Shown here: piece after piece, positions 46,258-58,100 of the stretch
How the letters are laid out: every line of letters starts with the position of its first letter
Position numbering within the stretch: the first letter of the stretch is position 1
Position numbers and translations under genes: made by a program
The notes under the pieces: model-generated
What the model was told of the DNA's origin: nothing
The model's database searches: none
Seen by the model: the letters and a program-made list of their open reading frames with translations, nothing else
Source of the DNA: Mermis nigrescens
Taxonomy: Eukaryota; Nematoda; Enoplea; Mermithida; Mermithidae
NCBI GenBank assembly: GCA_036768485.1
Contig: JAVLUZ010000340.1
Location: forward strand, 62,001 to 126,000
DNA: 64,000 bases
Direction of reading: 5' to 3'

Positions 46258-47263
46258 CAGAGCCGCTCAAAAATTCAGCCTCCCCAGCACACATAATGCA
46301 ATTCTTAACATTATTATTTGTTACTTCTTACCAATTTACTGTGAAGTTCACACCAAGTACTTTTTCAGTTTTTGGGTGAATATAATACGAGGAATCTAAC
46401 TGCAGTGTTCGTTTTTTCTCAGTTTTCTCTGATTTTTCGGAAAATGGTTAAAGGCAAAGGTCTATTTCTGATGAAATGAGCCAGAATGGTAGCCTTGATC
46501 ACTGAAGCCAAACTGACCAAAAAAAGAGATTGATCAGTGATGAAACGTTGTTCCAACGGCAGTTGGGGGGCTGTTTCGAAATTCAAGTCAGATAATGCTT
46601 CATCTAGTTCTTTATGTACGCCCCAAGATCAGGAAGAGCTGAAAATTGTGCATTCATGATGAATGGCATTTGTTGCATCTTATTCAATAGTATAATCAAA
46701 AATCGTCAGAATTTTCAACGGACAAACTACCCATTTAGGTGGGCTATTGATTGAATCAAATCTCCACAATCAAACAAATGCTAAAAACAAAAAGGATCAA
46801 TTGGATGGGTGGCTGTGAAGATGCCATTCATCACCAAGTTTAACATGAAAAAACAGCTGAATTTTGAATAAAATAGTTAACATTGGATGGATCAGGATTG
46901 GACCAAAGTTCTCTTTACTGACGAATCAAAAAGGTCAAGGATTATTGCCTGACAGCAATTTGGAGCAAAGTACAATCTGAAATGTTCAGCATGAAGAAAA
47001 TTTTCCTGTTCAATCAAAGAATAAATGTTAGAATTCAACTGAATCTCGAAGGTTAAAAAAAGTTGCATTTTCTGTGCTCAGTCGTTTGAAAGCTTGTTTT
47101 AATGCAAAAGGTAGCCCTATGCATTTCGAATTACAGCTAGCTTTATGATAAATAGTAAATCAGTGAGTTGAACGTTACTCCAAAACTCCTAAAACAGTAA
47201 AATGACTATAATAAGTACACATTGTATTTTTGTCCAGGGGGGCTAGACTTTTGAGCGGCACTG
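46258..47263. mobile_element. Tc1-like element, decayed
   Basis: Ends are CAGAGCCGCTCAAAA and TTTTGAGCGGCACTG with TA directly outside both (46256-46257 and 47264-47265). Length is 1,006 bp. A piece of transposase remains at 46821-46960 (separate entry). Confidence 0.8.
46821..46960 (+). pseudogene. Tc1-type transposase fragment
   Basis: The frame reads MPFITKFNMKKQLNFE, two stops, then WMDQDWTKVLFTDESK. W-x-K-V-L-F-T-D-E-S holds the second catalytic Asp of the DDE domain in Tc1-like transposases. The stops and the loss of flanking frame show that it is dead. Confidence 0.75.
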
Positions 47264-47536
47264 TACATACTTATACCTATTACACTAAACGGAAGGTAAA
47301 TCTTGAGATCAAGTATAGCTTAGTCAGCATTCTCTTAAAAATGCAAGTAAAGATTTTAAACTGCTGTTTGCATTAGAACACCGAAAAATCGATCCTTTTG
47401 AAGGTATATATCGTATTATTGTATGAGGGCCGCCAAAAAATGAATTCTATACGGTATGCACTACAACTTCTTTAGCGGCCCAAAATTTTAGCGGCCCTGT
47501 GCGGCCGCACAGTTCGCTCCCCTAAGCACGGCCATG

Positions 47537-47913
47537 ATGTCACAGCACTGTTTAGATGCTTGAATCAAGTCTATATGGACGGTTTAGTGCATTAAAAATG
47601 AAAGAATGGCGGCCGCTCGCTCCCACCCAACTTTTCTGTCGAGTTACAGTAAATCACCCAGTTAGGCTATTGTAGCCTTCAAAAGAAATTTACTAAGAGC
47701 TCTCAAATAAATGAAACATACTGTAGATTTGGTCATCGTTTAGACCAATAAAATATTTTAAGTACTTCACTTCGAACAATGCAACCAAATGACATACATA
47801 CTTCTGCAACAGTCTGTTAGCATAGCTATAGTGCTAGAAACATAGGTAAACTGATAGAAAAGATATTTTGTCTTAGGGATTTCTTAGGCCAAGAATCCTG
47901 TTTATATACTTAC
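47537..47913. other. FASN intron, no recognised feature
   Basis: Short stretch between the hAT nest and MITE copy 5; nothing was recognised. Confidence 0.5.
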
Positions 47914-48669
47914 TAGCAAAGAAAAATGCTCCGATGGAACAAAAGAGATGAATATACTTGGAATTGTGGATTATTAAGGATGTAAAAGGATGGGACTAGG
48001 AAAAATCTACCTAAAGTCGCAAAATCTGCTAAAAATCACACTTTCTCTACGCAACAGAAAAAATCGAAGTATATTCTGCGGCCTCTAAAAAAGTGTCTTT
48101 TTTAAATAATGTTCAAAGTTTCAGATAAGAGTGTATAAACGAAATCTGTAATGTTTATTTTTTAACTTAATGGCAAGTAGAAACGCTGACTAGCTTCGTA
48201 TCCTGATCGATAGAAAATTAAGTGGTATTGTATTTAAAGTTGTTTTATTTTGTTCTGAGCATTAAAGCAAGCAAAGCAGCGGCCGATTGATTAGTGCACA
48301 CAATACTTAAGGGCATGCTAGTATACCTACATCTAGTCAGTTTCAAGTCAACTTAAGTGTTTCCTACTGTTTTAAACCATTCATTCAATTGGCTTAGAAA
48401 GACAGTTAGTTTACTCAACATCATTTCCCATAGCTACTGCGTAGCTAATGTGCTGCTTTTTCAATCATTTTATGGTTAAATATCTATTTTAATCTGTTGG
48501 CCGCAGAATATACTTCGATTTTTTTGCGTTGCTTAGAGAAAGTGTGATTTTTAGCAGATTTTGCGACTTTAGGTAGATTTTTCCTAGTCCCATCCTTTTA
48601 CATCCTTAATAATCCACAATTCCAAGTATATTCATCTTTTTTGTTCCATCGGAGCATTTTTCTTTGCTA
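47914..48669. mobile_element. MITE family A, copy 5 (intact empty site)
   Basis: Complete copy with both terminal repeats and flanking TA. It holds the undisturbed GCGTAGCT site at 48439-48446 into which another element jumped in copy 2. Family B follows directly on the right. Confidence 0.87.
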
Positions 48670-49204
48670 GTACCCCGCTTTTGATTAGTATGATTTGAGT
48701 ACATCAGTCAGTAAACACATACAGTAACATGCCATTATAATGACAGCAGTACGAGAACACGGAAAGCAATCCTGTTCTTAACATCAGCATTATCCTTCTC
48801 AAACAAGACAACCTTACAATATTTTAACAGATCAAAGTTTTTCAGTATTAACTTTACGCAAATTTTAAGTGTAAGGAACACTAACGCTCAGATTTGGAAG
48901 TAAAATAAATTTGTAGTATAAACTACATTTTAACAACAAATGATTAGTGCAAATTTAACACAACTACTAGGTGTAGAGAAAACTAATAGTCAGACTCTCA
49001 ATTCTGATTTTACGTAGAACATTTTGAAAAAAATTAAGCTTCCGCAAGGCTCTAGAACAAGAGTTGAGTTAATAGGCAGTGTAAACTTTACACAACCACA
49101 GAGTTTAAAGAAAATTTCAGTCGGATTCGTTATTCTGATATTACGATCAACATTTGTGAAAAAATTAAGTCTCCACAATGGCCCAAGGACAAATAAATAT
49201 CAGA
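48670..49204. repeat. GTGTAAA-rich family B, block after MITE copy 5
   Basis: Same sequence and direction as 60569-61380, with TCAGTCAGTAAACACATACA and GTGTAAACTTTACAC. It breaks off abruptly at about 49205 where an unrelated insertion starts. Confidence 0.75.
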
Positions 49205-50540
49205 TGTGTTAACGTAGACTCAAGCAACGTTCACTTCGCTTACTTAACCCGAATTTCAAGCTTATGCGCTCACACGGGGGTTCTCGCCCTTTTTAGGAGG
49301 TCGATCAACAGCCGGCGATTCGGGGGTAAGCGGCCCGGCCTATTCAAGGTAGCCCGTCCCTCTACGCACGCACCTAGTGAAACTTACTTACTTAACCCCT
49401 TTGAGATTGAGTACCTAATTAAAGTAAGTTCCCCGGAAACCTAATTGAGGGCTCAAAAAGATTATTATTTAACTTGTTTTGGACCGAATTCCGGAGCTTG
49501 AAAATATTAAGGGTTCCTAAGTATAGTGTAGCACAAGGACAGAATTCAACAGCACGGAAATTCAACCGAGCCCAGCATCGTTAATTAAATAATTAATTTT
49601 TACAATATTTTTTGGACAGAAAAATTATGAAGCAATTAAAAAGCGACAGCATGGAGGATACATGCTGCTGACCGTCGTGCTACGCTAATCGGGTAAAATC
49701 AAACAATGGCACAAAGCCCTGCCAAAGGCATACAACAACTGATGCCAATTGGCACAAACACGAATGATAAAAAACAAAGCGTACGGCGAAAAGAAGCGTG
49801 CACACTACGCAGGAAAACTAACAGACGAGTTCTGCAGCCAAGCAGATAAAGAGGCATGTACGGAGTCTGCTCACGTACGGCGACGAAAAAGAAAAAAAGA
49901 TACGCTCAGCGCGGAAGCTGGCGGAGAGCCTCTCAGGCTCAAAAACTAATTGTAAAATGTAAAATCTTAAAGTGCCGTCAAAACTGCGCTCGCACGCAGT
50001 TTTAACTGATGCGGAAAAAGAGGCGCAACAACACGAACCAAGAGATGAAAAGGATCTATGAATACGACAATAGGCCTATGGGCAAAAGCTTACGGTAAAG
50101 GCAGTGGCGGATCTAGGATTTTCCTAGGGGAGCGGCACCTAAGGGGGGGGCGGAACCCTGACTTGGGCGGAAAAATTAGCCGTTTTAACCCGGAAATCGC
50201 TAAAAATCGCTTAAGAATGCTTAATTTTGCGCACTTTTTTGGGCCAATGGGGGAGGCGGCCGCCTCCCCCCCACTAAATCCGCCCCTGGGTAAAGGTATG
50301 TACAAACGAGACAGGCACAAATATGAGACACACACATATGATCTTCTAACACACGTAAGATATGATAACACATACCAATTCGTACTCAAGTCGCATTAAG
50401 CCCGAGTACCCATTTTCCTATCCCGGATTTTGATTGAAAATATGTGTGGGAATGGAATGAAAAATATGATAATTTTTAGGGGAAGGTGGTCCCGGGCGAC
50501 TCACTTAAGCGTTGCGCTTAACGGTCGTGTACGTGCGTAT
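49205..50540. mobile_element. Unclassified 1.3 kb GC-richer insertion
   Basis: Family B is interrupted at a place that is continuous in the copy at 61380. The inserted sequence is less AT-rich and carries a short basic frame (49749-49949, including VRRRKRKKD). It also has an inverted AAACTGCG/CGCAGTTT hairpin near 49980-50003 and ends near GCGTTGCGCTTAACG. It could be a solo LTR or an unknown element; no clear target duplication was seen. A 187 bp hAT-like MITE is nested at 50102. Confidence 0.45.
50102..50288. mobile_element. 187 bp hAT-like MITE, copy 2
   Basis: Ends are CAGTGGCGGATCT and AAATCCGCCCCTG. An exact 8-bp duplication, GGTAAAGG, lies at 50094-50101 and 50289-50296. It is highly similar and equal in length to 4515-4701, which suggests fairly recent mobility. 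Confidence 0.9.
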
Positions 50541-52560
50541 GGAAATTGAGCACAAGAATGTACATCTGGGGCAATCAATCGGTTTTTTTTTCATCTGTTT
50601 CAAAAAACCCAAACAGATTTTTTCCCCAAAAAATTTTTTCAGTGTAAAGTTTACAAACATAAGTTTGGCACATACAAACGTACTACAATCAAAGGGCTAC
50701 AAACTGGCCCAAACCGAATTTATTTACACTCCACTTTCTCTGTTCAGAAGTCGGGAGAGGTCGAATAGAATGAAAATTAAGTACTTTCTAAGGGGTGGCG
50801 AACAAAATTATGAAGTGAAGAAGTCGGGAGAAGTCGAATAGGATAAAAATAAAGTACTTTTTAAGGGGTGGCGAACAAAAATATGGACAAACACGTATTT
50901 TTCACTGTCCACCACATTGTAAACTTTAAAAATCTGAACCGAACGCCCCATTGAGTGTAAATAAATTCGGTTTGGGCCAGTTTGTAGCCCTTTGATTGTA
51001 GTACGTTTGTATGTGCCAAACTTATGTCCCGCGAAATATTTGATATGATTTACCAATTAAATACGAAAAAACCTGTTTTTTTCGCCTATTTTACACCTCA
51101 GATTTCGAACTTTACACCCCCATAAACAGCTCAATATTACGTTTTTTTGAACGCGGTTTGCTTCGACGTGTAGCCCTTAAAAGTTACTTTATATTTATCT
51201 ATTAAATTATCTTAACTCATAACCGTAAAAAGTTGGCAGAGAAATCTTGGACAAAATCTGTTTTTTTACTCATCCACTAGAAAGTAAAGTTTAAACCCCT
51301 GGTACTGTGTATTAATTGTAGAAACGTTTGAAGGTCAGATTCGTTATTCTGACCTCACAGAGAACATTTTTAAAAAAATTATCATCCACGACGCTCTGGG
51401 CGGAAAAATTTTTTTCAGTGTAAAGTTTACACCTGCACTAATAACGCAATATTGATTGTAAAGAAACAAAATAAATTTTGACGTGTAGCGCTTAAGACGA
51501 GGCAGATTTTAAAGGTAGTAACCACGTTATTTCTACTAAGTGGAGAATATGGCAGGGAAAAAACATTTTTTGTCTCAGACTCTTTACAATAAACCGCCTC
51601 TAAATTCGAAAATATTACGTTTTAAGAGAAAATAAAAAAAGTTTCTCCTAGATTTTATAACCGTCTACCTTTTGAAACCAATCAGACTGCATAGAATGTA
51701 AAACTGAGTTAGATATGATCTTGCACATGAAAACAGTAAAAAACTGTCTAATTTACACTCCTGTGCAACAACCAATGAGTGTAAAGAAATTTTAAGACCA
51801 GATTCGTAACCTCACTAATTAGGGAAAACATTTTTAAAAAAATTCATCATCCACGACGCTATGGGCGGAAAAATGTTTTCAGTGTAAAGTTTACACTTGC
51901 ACTAATAACGCAACATTGATTGTAAAAAAACAAAATAAATTTTGACGTGTAGCGCTTAAGACGAGGCACATTTTAAGGGTAGTTACCACGTTTTGTCTAC
52001 CAAGTGGAGAATATGGCAGGGAAAAATTTTTTTGTCTGAGACTCTTTACAATAAACCGCCTCTAAATTCGAGAATATTACTCTTGAAAAAAAATTAAAAA
52101 AGTCTCCCTAGATTTTTTAACCGTCTACATTTTGAAACCAATCAGACTGCATAGAATGTAAAACTGAGTTAGATATGCTTGGCCACATGAAAACTGTAAA
52201 AAAAACCGTCTAATTTACACCCCTGTGCAACAACCAATGAGTGTAAAGAAATTTTAAGACCAGATTCGTAACCTACTAATTAGGAGAAACATTTTTTAAA
52301 AAAATTGGCCCTCCGCAAATTATTTGAATTTTTGGTGTAAACTTTACACACTCACGACGCGCTCGGTATTGAGTGTAAACAAGAAAAAAAATGGGGGCAC
52401 TAAGTTTTTTTATTATCTACCTTTTAAAAGAACTGCACCTCTCAGATGTGTGCCGTTATAGCTGTGAGGGGGGACACAAATTTCGGACTCGCTGTGAAAA
52501 ACATATAAGAAAAAAGGATGGCCAAGTATATTATAGGTAGCGCTATCGTGCTACCTATGA
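50541..52560. repeat. GTGTAAA-rich family B, inverted block with tandem duplication
   Basis: Segment 50640-50880 is a short forward copy followed by an inverted copy of the same module (50770-51310), giving a local palindrome around AAGTACTTT words. Segments 51363-51827 and 51828-52290 are two direct copies of a roughly 465 bp module, each opening with CATCCACGACGCTCTGGGCG or a variant. The block ends at a TAGGTAGCGCTATCGTGCTA hairpin (52536). Non-coding. Confidence 0.72.
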
Positions 52561-53056
52561 TTGAGCAGAAATGTTAAAAAATTTCATCGGATGCCTTTAC
52601 CAGTTTTTTACTGTAGTTGACTCCTGACGCATGAATGCTTAAATCAGTAATATTAATTGTGCGCAAATTGCATTTAGTGCAATTTGAATAGCATAGCAAT
52701 TTTACTTTAATTCTACGAACATCTTCAAATGAAATATTTCTATATAAAAGCAAAGCACTATAAAATGACGAAAAACATTTTTTGTGATAAAAAGGGGTTT
52801 TTTTGGATGATTATTGGCTACTTTATGGGAAAACGGAAAGATCACCCGTTTACGAATATGCCGGTCTGTTAATGCAAATGTTTTTGGTACTCTGTACTTC
52901 CCAGAGTCAGTTTAATCAATAATTGAGGCATTAAAGCTGATTTACCTATCTGCCTGTCTGCATTTATCATGTGCCTCCGATTCTCATTAATGACGTCTGT
53001 AAAAGCTAAAAAAATTTGCTTCTTATTCCATTCTTCGAGGTTTTGTATCAGAATAC
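52561..53056. other. FASN intron near the transferase exon
   Basis: Nothing was recognised between the family B hairpin and the exon donor. Confidence 0.5.
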
Positions 53057-53296
53057 CTCGAGTAAGTGTTCTCGAAGAGTCGGAACGACGGATTTCATGC
53101 AAGGTGAATGAAAGGCCATACGCAAGAATCGACTTTATTAACGGCTGCATTTGCATCTTTTGTATAAAAACGGAGACTTTGACGGCTTCACCGGAGACAG
53201 TGCTTGCATTTGGCGCATTTTGACACGCAGGATAAACGCCATCGGTCAGGCGTTTTGGGATTTCATTCCAAGACAATCCAACGACTGCCATCGCAC
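53057..53296 (-). CDS. FASN: FASN exon: transferase, AMAVVGLSW to catalytic His (two frame breaks)
   Basis: This is the second half of the MAT domain. It starts after a clean CCCAG acceptor with AMAVVGLSWNEIPKRLTDGV, then PACQNAPNASTVSGE, a typical transferase segment. The frame then slips twice. An expected stretch (KDANAAVNKVDSC) lies in frame two, reached by restoring one base in the T run at 53158-53161 (A on the coding strand). Then MAFHSPCMKSVVPTLREHLL, with the catalytic His of the AFHS motif (His683 in mammalian FAS), lies in frame three, reached by restoring one base near 53120. With both restored the exon would be 242 bp and end in phase 0 at the donor GTATTC, as the next exon requires. 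Both changes look like single-base losses, one in a homopolymer, which favours assembly or sequencing error. Real inactivation is not excluded. Confidence 0.8.
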
Positions 53297-54832
53297 CTGG
53301 GAAACACTTGTATAAGATTCAATGTCTGTAAAAATCACCTTGACCGGCTGCAAGTCGAAAATTGACTTATGCTTAAAGCGCCTAACTTAAGCAGCACGCT
53401 TTGGAGAGATATGAGGGACTAGTCACAAAAGTTTGAAAGTATGAGTATTTTATACAAGGTCCCTAAAGGAAAATTGAGAATTCATAAAGCGTATCTGAAT
53501 GACCGCTAGAATAACAATTCGAGCTGATAAGTCCTAAATTGTTGAACGCTGTATCTTTTTCTACTTATTTGCAACATCTTTCTTCAGTATAATTGAGATC
53601 AAGTAGAAATTTCTCAAATTTTCCTCTCTTCAAATGAATAAATCTCGCTAAGAAAAAGCTCAAAAACGTCATCATTTTTGTCTATCTACAAGTAGTTGTT
53701 GAAACATCCAACTTCGAAATTTTCGTCCTCCGAAATTCAGAAGGCTAGCTATGCTGCTGCCTAACTTACAAGTTATTATGTAGACCAGCTTTTGAGTTTT
53801 ATAAAAGAATTAGCTCAACATACATTCAAAAAATTTGCTAAAAAGCTAGAATAATGATTATTTCAATGCTCTAGCTAATTACGAACACCGGGAACTTTGA
53901 ATAAATCAGATATCTATTTTCCATGTGAATCTTGATCAAGAAGTTTATTATTAATCAGGGTACGTACCTACTAAAAAGGCAATAGCTAGGTAAAAGCAGG
54001 TTCACAGTAGGTATGTATGTCTTACGAGAAAAGCACGAATGCCGTTGAATTACGTGATAGAGCAAACTTTCTTATGTATCGGACAAAATTTATTGGATAA
54101 AATTAAAATTAGTAAGGTTTTAAGGTATATATTCTAAAAGTGTTCAAGCATTGACAGATCAAGAATAGTTAAGGGAGGAAATAATTCAATATTTGCATAT
54201 TTGTAACCCAACATATAAAACATTCGTCTCTATTGAGATACTGAACATTGCTTTCGTTGAATGATATTTAAAAACGACGCAGTCCCAAAACCAGAAATAC
54301 GCGTGGGAAAAGGTGGTTAAGGGGTCTAGATTTCTCCACCGAGCATGAAAAATAGGAAAGTTTCTAGGAAAAATGAGACAAAATGAAAGCCGGAAATGAA
54401 TGAAAATTGAAATTGTCTTAGAAAATGATTGAAATTGACCAGAAACTGTGGAATAAAATAGTTTCAAGGCTATTCTAGCATTTATACCAGTTTTGAGTTC
54501 ATTTGGCCCAGCCCAATAAAGTTCAATTTTTGACTTTTAGCTAGACAGCTTGCCTCCTCCCCGGGCCATGCTGCGCATCCATGTCTTCAACACTGCCACC
54601 GTCCCAACATTGCCACAGCACATATCCTGACTACCTTCATTCCAATTATATATCAAGGGGCCTGATTCTTACTTTCGGCTTAGGCTTAATGAGAGCTGAA
54701 AGAGAAGCCACCGTTTGTATTCATTTAAGAAGTTTCAGAAGCTTGACAAAGTTGAGATGGTGACAATGTTAGGATACGATCAAAACACATACATTATTAT
54801 ACGACGGTAGCCTAACAATTGGGTTGCCCTAC
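53297..54832. other. FASN intron of 1.5 kb
   Basis: Intron with a patch at 54320-54420 related to 30445-30545. No gene was recognised. Confidence 0.55.
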
Positions 54833-55051
54833 CTAAAAGGAAGTTTTGATCCACCGGGTTTTGCCCCGAAAGTAAGCAATCTGCATGGTTTGTTCGACAG
54901 TCGTGCAACCATCGGCGGCAGCTGCATGCCATTTCTCCAGCAGAGTGCCCAATTACGCCTTCTTTGATGCCAAACGATCGTAGAAGATCGGTTAGTGCAA
55001 TCTCACAAATAGTAATACGATATAGTATAAATCCGATCAAGCAGTAACAGT
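54833..55051 (-). CDS. FASN: FASN exon: malonyl/acetyl transferase, catalytic Ser motif (frame broken)
   Basis: This exon encodes the nucleophile region of the MAT domain, which loads malonyl and acetyl groups onto the carrier protein. The translation reads ALTDLLRSFGIKEGVIGHSA followed by GEMAC. GHSAGE is the GHSxGE nucleophile elbow; its Ser is Ser581 in mammalian FAS. After GEMAC the expected protein continues in another frame (DGCTTVEQTMQIAYFRGKT), which needs one extra base, an A at 54923, to be skipped. Frame one then returns as PVDQNFLL, which needs one missing base in the C run at 54856-54858. The net change is zero, and the donor at 54832 leaves phase 1, matching the next exon. The donor is certain. 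The acceptor after CTAG at 55052 is weak, with little pyrimidine tract, so the start is provisional. Consensus error or pseudogenisation could explain the breaks. Confidence 0.8.
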
Positions 55052-55124
55052 CTAGAACTTCTTTAATTTTAGAATATTTCATTAAATATTTCGAAAAAAG
55101 CTTTGAAATAATTATGAAATGTAC

Positions 55125-58100
55125 GTCATAGGTAGTGCGTTAGTGCGCACCAATCTTAGGTAGCGCGTTAGCGCGTACCTATAATAAACAGGTACCCCCA
55201 ACACCTGTGCACCCCCCTACAGCTATAACGGGACACTTCTGGAAGGTGAGGTTTTTGAAAGAAAGACAATGAAAAAAATCGCCGCCCGTGTTTTTTGTTT
55301 TTCTTGAAACTCAAAATTAACTGTGTAAAGAAGGTGTGAAGTTTTTGTGTAACGTTATAACATAGGACAAATTTTGGGACCTTTTTACTGCGGCATGTGG
55401 ACAACTGAGTATTGATGACTCGAGATGGAACAGGATGAGATAATAGAGGATGAATTCTACAGATGGCACTTTTTTTGAAATTCGCATTAGTTATCGAACG
55501 GCAGTGTAAAGAGTGCGAAAATCTGGGGGTGAAAAAGCACTTTTTGGTCGACTTTTCAACCTGCCTATGTCCGATACTAACTCCGGTTATGAGGTTTTTA
55601 AAATGTTTTCTGACAGAAATGTAGAGCGGATCAAGGGGGCCATTCTGCATATAAGTAAAGTCTTCTATGCTCTTTGGTGAGTTAGATCCTGGGGTTTAAA
55701 GTTTACACTCTAGTGGATAGTGTAAAAAACGGATTTTAACTAAGATTTCTCTGCCGAATTTTTTCCGCTTATGAGTCAGGGTAAATTTAAACAAGCAGTA
55801 AAGTGCCTCTCAGGGGCTACACATCGCAGCAAAGTGAATTCAAAAACGTAATATTGAGTTATTGATAGGGGTGTAAGTTCGAAATCAGAGGTAAAAAATA
55901 AGCGAAAAAACACGTTTTTTCCAGAATTTTGATTAATAAATCATACCAAATAATTTTTGCAAGAGAAATTTGGCACACAGGAGTGTACTACGATTTAAAA
56001 GCTACAAATTGTACTAAACCGAATTTCTTTAAACTCAATGGGGAGTTCGGTACGGAATTTTTAAAGTTACAGTGTTCTAAATGATGGAAAATACGTTTTT
56101 GTCGCCTTTTTTGTTCGCCACTTTCTCCGTCAGAAGTCGGATAAGTCTAATAGAATAGAAATAAAGTGCTTTATATCGTGTGCATGTCAAAGTAAATTGT
56201 CTATACATTAATATTTAGCGAGTGTAAAGTCAAAAATTTGGAGTTTAAAATGCGTTTCCGTCTTGTTTTTTCTGCCTGCTTCTCCGGTTGCGAGTCGGGG
56301 ACACGTTTATCAAGTCTAGAAATGGACCAGGAACCAAATTTGATATGCCAGTCTAGCGCATATGTTTACACTCTACGGTGTTGTAAAGTAGTTTACACCA
56401 ATTGTTAGTTTGCCCATAGAACATTATGTAGACTTAATTTTTTCAAAAATATTAATCGTAATATCGGAACAATATCAAAATTACGAATCTGGCTAAAATC
56501 TTCTTTACACTAGGTGTTTACATGAAGTTTACACTACATATGTATTTATCTTCGTTTTTGAAGCATTCCAGAAACCTTATTTTTTCCTGGAGTCTAGAAC
56601 TTTTCAAAGGATCAAATGTGAGACGTCGTAACGTTTGTTTACATCCAACAGTGATGTAAAGTAGTTTACACTCATTGTTTATATGTCTTCAGACCATTGT
56701 AGAGACATAATTTTTTCATGAATGTTGATCATAATATCCGAGTAATTTTTTACACTGCATGTTAGCCTTTGTTCTAGGCATTGCAAAAACCGAAATTTTT
56801 TTCCTGAGATATAAAAATTTACAGGGAATGAAATATATACGTCAGTTGGGCGCGCTTGCTTACACTCAGCAGTATTGCAAAGTGGTTTAAACCTAATGTT
56901 TATTGTCTTTAAAACATTATGGAAGCTCAAATTTTTCCATAAATGTTGAAAGAAATATCGGAGCAATATCAAAATTACGAATCCGACTAAAATATTCTTT
57001 ACGCTATGTGTTTGTGTAAAGTTTACGTACGTGTTAACCTTAATTCGATAGACTTGCAGAGACTTTGTAACTGAAGTCAAGAAATTTTCAAGGATTCATA
57101 TGTGAGACATCAATTAAGTGAGTTTGTTTACCCTCAAAAGTAATCTAAAGTGATTTAAAAATTATAATCAGTGTCCTTAGATCATTGAAGAGATGTAATT
57201 TTGTCTTAAATGGGTTGCATTAAAGTTAAATCCTTCTTAGCCGTGTTTATAATATGTTTCACAAAATCTTGCACATGGAGAGCTATCGTTTAATTGATGT
57301 AAATTGCCTGCAAAAGTGGTTTAAAATGAACCAGCAATCACACTACTGTGCACAGAAGTCGTAAAGATATGCAGCTTTATTGTAATCATGTACATTAATA
57401 AGCCGTAAACTGTTAGTATTTCTACACCTAGCAGTTGTGTAAAGTTTGCACTATTCATTTGTTGTTAATATGTAGTCTATACTACAAATTTATTTTACTA
57501 CCAAATCAAAGCGTTAGTGTTCCTTACATTTGATAATTGCGTGAAGTTTTTGAATTTTTGCCGAAAAACTTTGCCTTCTAATTTACCAACATCCCGCCTA
57601 TTCCATTTTCTTAAAGTTTAAAATCTTTTATAATTCTCTTAATAATTTAATGGTAGGTTTTAACTTTAAGTTTCTCTCTGGTTTACAACTCTCGCTTAGC
57701 AAGCTCATTTTTCAAAACTTTTTTATAGCGATCAGATTAGTCACGTTTAGTTTGAAATTGGTGGACGGTCGTTATTTTATTACTCGGCTTAAATAAACCA
57801 AGTGACTATCTTTTGATTATTTTCTTTATCGCAAATTCAAACACCCAATTTTCAGTTTGAAAATTGACCCAATTTTCAATTTGAAAATTGATCCAATTTT
57901 CAATTTGAAAATTGAAAATTGGGTGTTTTCAATTTCAAAAGTCACAACACATTGTGCTTGTGTATTGATTGAGTGAGGATTTGCAATGTGAATTCGTTGG
58001 TTAAATATTTGTGCTTGATTATAAGTGAACTGCACATTAAGAAGAAATAACTTAATGCAGTTTTAATTTGAAAATGGATGGTGTCAATAAGGTTGTCTTG

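Larger units (their letters stand above)
33502..47536. mobile_element. 14 kb nest inside a hAT element with CAGGGCCGTGCTTAGGGG ends
   Basis: The left end reads CAGGGCCGTGCTTAGGGG and the right end is its inverted copy, starting CATGGCCGTGCTTAGGGG on the minus strand. Both are followed by GCGGCC-rich sequence. A hAT transposase C-terminus on the minus strand lies within, split by the 8.7 kb palindrome. A second hAT, a MITE and a Tc1 element are also inside. No 8-bp duplication matches at the outer ends (CTTATAGA versus ATGTCACA). So the two ends may derive from a rearranged element or from two insertions. Confidence 0.6.
3214..55051 (-). other. FASN: FASN-like gene, central part (ten exons, gene span)
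   Basis: Ten exons on the minus strand form one continuous model of an animal cytosolic fatty acid synthase, from the acyl/malonyl transferase domain through the dehydratase into the pseudo-methyltransferase region. Exon lengths are 219, 240, 180, 324, 172, 267, 165, 298, 384 and 310 bp. Introns in order are about 1.5, 24.8, 0.4, 2.2, 10.2, 2.2, 1.1, 0.7 and 6.1 kb. Each junction has GT and AG, and phases agree at all nine joins: 1, 0, 0, 0, 1, 1, 1, 2 and 2. The first two joins require the frame breaks described at those exons. The real gene must continue past both window ends: ketosynthase upstream; enoyl reductase, ketoreductase, ACP and thioesterase downstream. Introns are long because they are packed with transposons. 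Family assignment is secure. Whether the locus is functional depends on the frame breaks in the first two exons. Confidence 0.9.

Noticed and set aside
28117..55051. Processed FASN pseudogene
   Set aside because: Exons are separated by introns with correct splice sites and consistent phases, so this is not a retrocopy.
55168..55650. 160-codon minus-strand frame
   Set aside because: It lies fully in repeat family B, and homologous places in other copies are not open.
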